In this document: piece by piece, positions 5,595 to 5,926 of the stretch | How positions within the stretch are numbered: the first letter of the stretch is position 1 | Layout of the letters: the number at the start of each line of letters is the position of its first letter | DNA from: Alphaproteobacteria bacterium | Lineage (GTDB): Bacteria; Pseudomonadota; Alphaproteobacteria; CACIAM-22H2 | Direction: 5' to 3' | NCBI GenBank assembly: GCA_016869915.1 | Contig: VGDA01000244.1 | Span: forward strand, 1-5,926 | Length of the DNA stretch: 5,926 bases | Notes under the pieces: model-generated | Databases searched by the model: none | The model's input: only the letters and a program-made list of their open reading frames with translations | Told to the model about the DNA's origin: nothing | Translations under genes and position numbers: made by a program

Positions 5595-5598
5595 CCGC

Positions 5599-5926
5599 AT
5601 GTCGAAGGAAAGCGCGGGGCCGGACCTCGGCGACCCGCTGGTCGGCCTGGCCGACGCGCCCGACCCGGCGCTCTCCGACTACGCGCCCGAGGACTGGGCG
5701 GCCTTCGCCTTCTTCTGGGCGCTGGCCTTCGTCGTGTTCCTGCAGTTCTTCTCGCGCTACGTGCTCAACGACTCGGTCGCCTGGACCGAGGAGATCGCGC
5801 GCTACCTGCTGATCTGCGTGTGCTTCGTCGGCGGCGGCATGGCCGTGCGCAAGACCAGCCACATCCATGTCGAGTTCCTCTACGTCTACCTGCCGCGCGT
5901 CCTGGCGCGGCGCCTCTCGCTGCTGG
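5599..5926 (+). CDS. dctQ: TRAP transporter small permease subunit, DctQ type (3' end outside window)
   Basis: The first 109 residues of the four-helix small membrane subunit of a TRAP transporter, which partners the large DctM channel subunit in the inner membrane. An acidic, proline-containing cytoplasmic leader covers about residues 1-32. A first hydrophobic helix follows at about 34-51 (AAFAFFWALAFVVFLQFF). Then comes the DctQ signature: SRYVLNDSVAWTEEIARYLL (52-71), with the conserved Trp-Thr-Glu-Glu, running into a second helix (about 66-82). The downstream AVRKTSHIHVEFLY (82-95) is also typical of the family. The remaining helices lie beyond the window, so a DctQ-DctM fusion cannot be excluded. 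The start at 5599 is the ATG with a Shine-Dalgarno; no better one is seen. It belongs to one operon with dctP, separated by the intergenic hairpin. The family call is firm, and the symbol is generic rather than substrate-specific. Confidence 0.93.
   Translation, partial: MSKESAGPDLGDPLVGLADAPDPALSDYAPEDWAAFAFFWALAFVVFLQFFSRYVLNDSVAWTEEIARYLLICVCFVGGGMAVRKTSHIHVEFLYVYLPRVLARRLSLL

Noticed and set aside
4488..5600. Minus-strand open frame of 370 codons opposite dctP
   Set aside because: It is Arg/Gly/Val-rich without motifs and antisense to a clear TRAP binding protein.
1..5926. CRISPR array, tRNA, rRNA, insertion sequence or attachment site
   Set aside because: I found no spaced direct repeats, no cloverleaf-like or rRNA-like stretch, no transposase motif and no terminal inverted repeats on either strand.

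Overview
The window is very GC-rich, and nearly every codon ends in G or C. It is densely coding, with short intergenic gaps. The SDR, DAO-type oxidase, Rid, TrpRS and TRAP proteins all look proteobacterial. An alphaproteobacterium (for example Rhodospirillales/Acetobacteraceae or Rhizobiales) is the best guess, but no rRNA or other marker settles it.

Layout. (1) Bases 2-2108, plus strand: a probable three-gene operon holding the C-terminal end of a short-chain dehydrogenase/reductase (SDR), a complete FAD-dependent DAO-family amine/amino-acid oxidoreductase, and a small Rid (YjgF/YER057c/UK114) family protein. Gaps are 28 and 27 bp, and the two downstream genes have good Shine-Dalgarno sites. 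(2) Bases 2129-3127, minus strand: trpS, tryptophanyl-tRNA synthetase, converging on the operon with a 20-bp gap. (3) Bases 3128-3234: a divergent intergenic region with a good sigma-70-like promoter for trpS and a strong Shine-Dalgarno for the next gene. (4) Bases 3235-4452, plus strand: an exported alpha/beta-hydrolase-fold protein of unknown substrate with an extra C-terminal domain. (5) Bases 4551-5926, plus strand: a TRAP transporter locus with a complete DctP-type periplasmic binding protein followed by the start of the DctQ small membrane subunit, which runs off the window. The large DctM subunit would be expected next.

How the genes may work together. The oxidase should turn an amine or amino acid into an imine that hydrolyses to a carbonyl compound. 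The Rid protein is a natural companion for imine chemistry but lacks the family's catalytic arginine. The SDR could then oxidise or reduce a carbonyl/alcohol in the same pathway. The TRAP system imports a carboxylate. Its binding protein resembles sialic-acid-binding SiaP in the carboxylate-clamping half, but not at the positions that recognise the rest of sialic acid. The hydrolase could act in the periplasm on an ester upstream of that uptake; this is only a neighbourhood inference.

I see no CRISPR array, tRNA, rRNA, insertion sequence, prophage or obviously novel multi-gene system. The most interesting items are the Arg-less Rid protein beside an imine-producing oxidase, the TRAP binding-site differences, the strong dctP-dctQ intergenic stem-loop, and the uncharacterised exported hydrolase.
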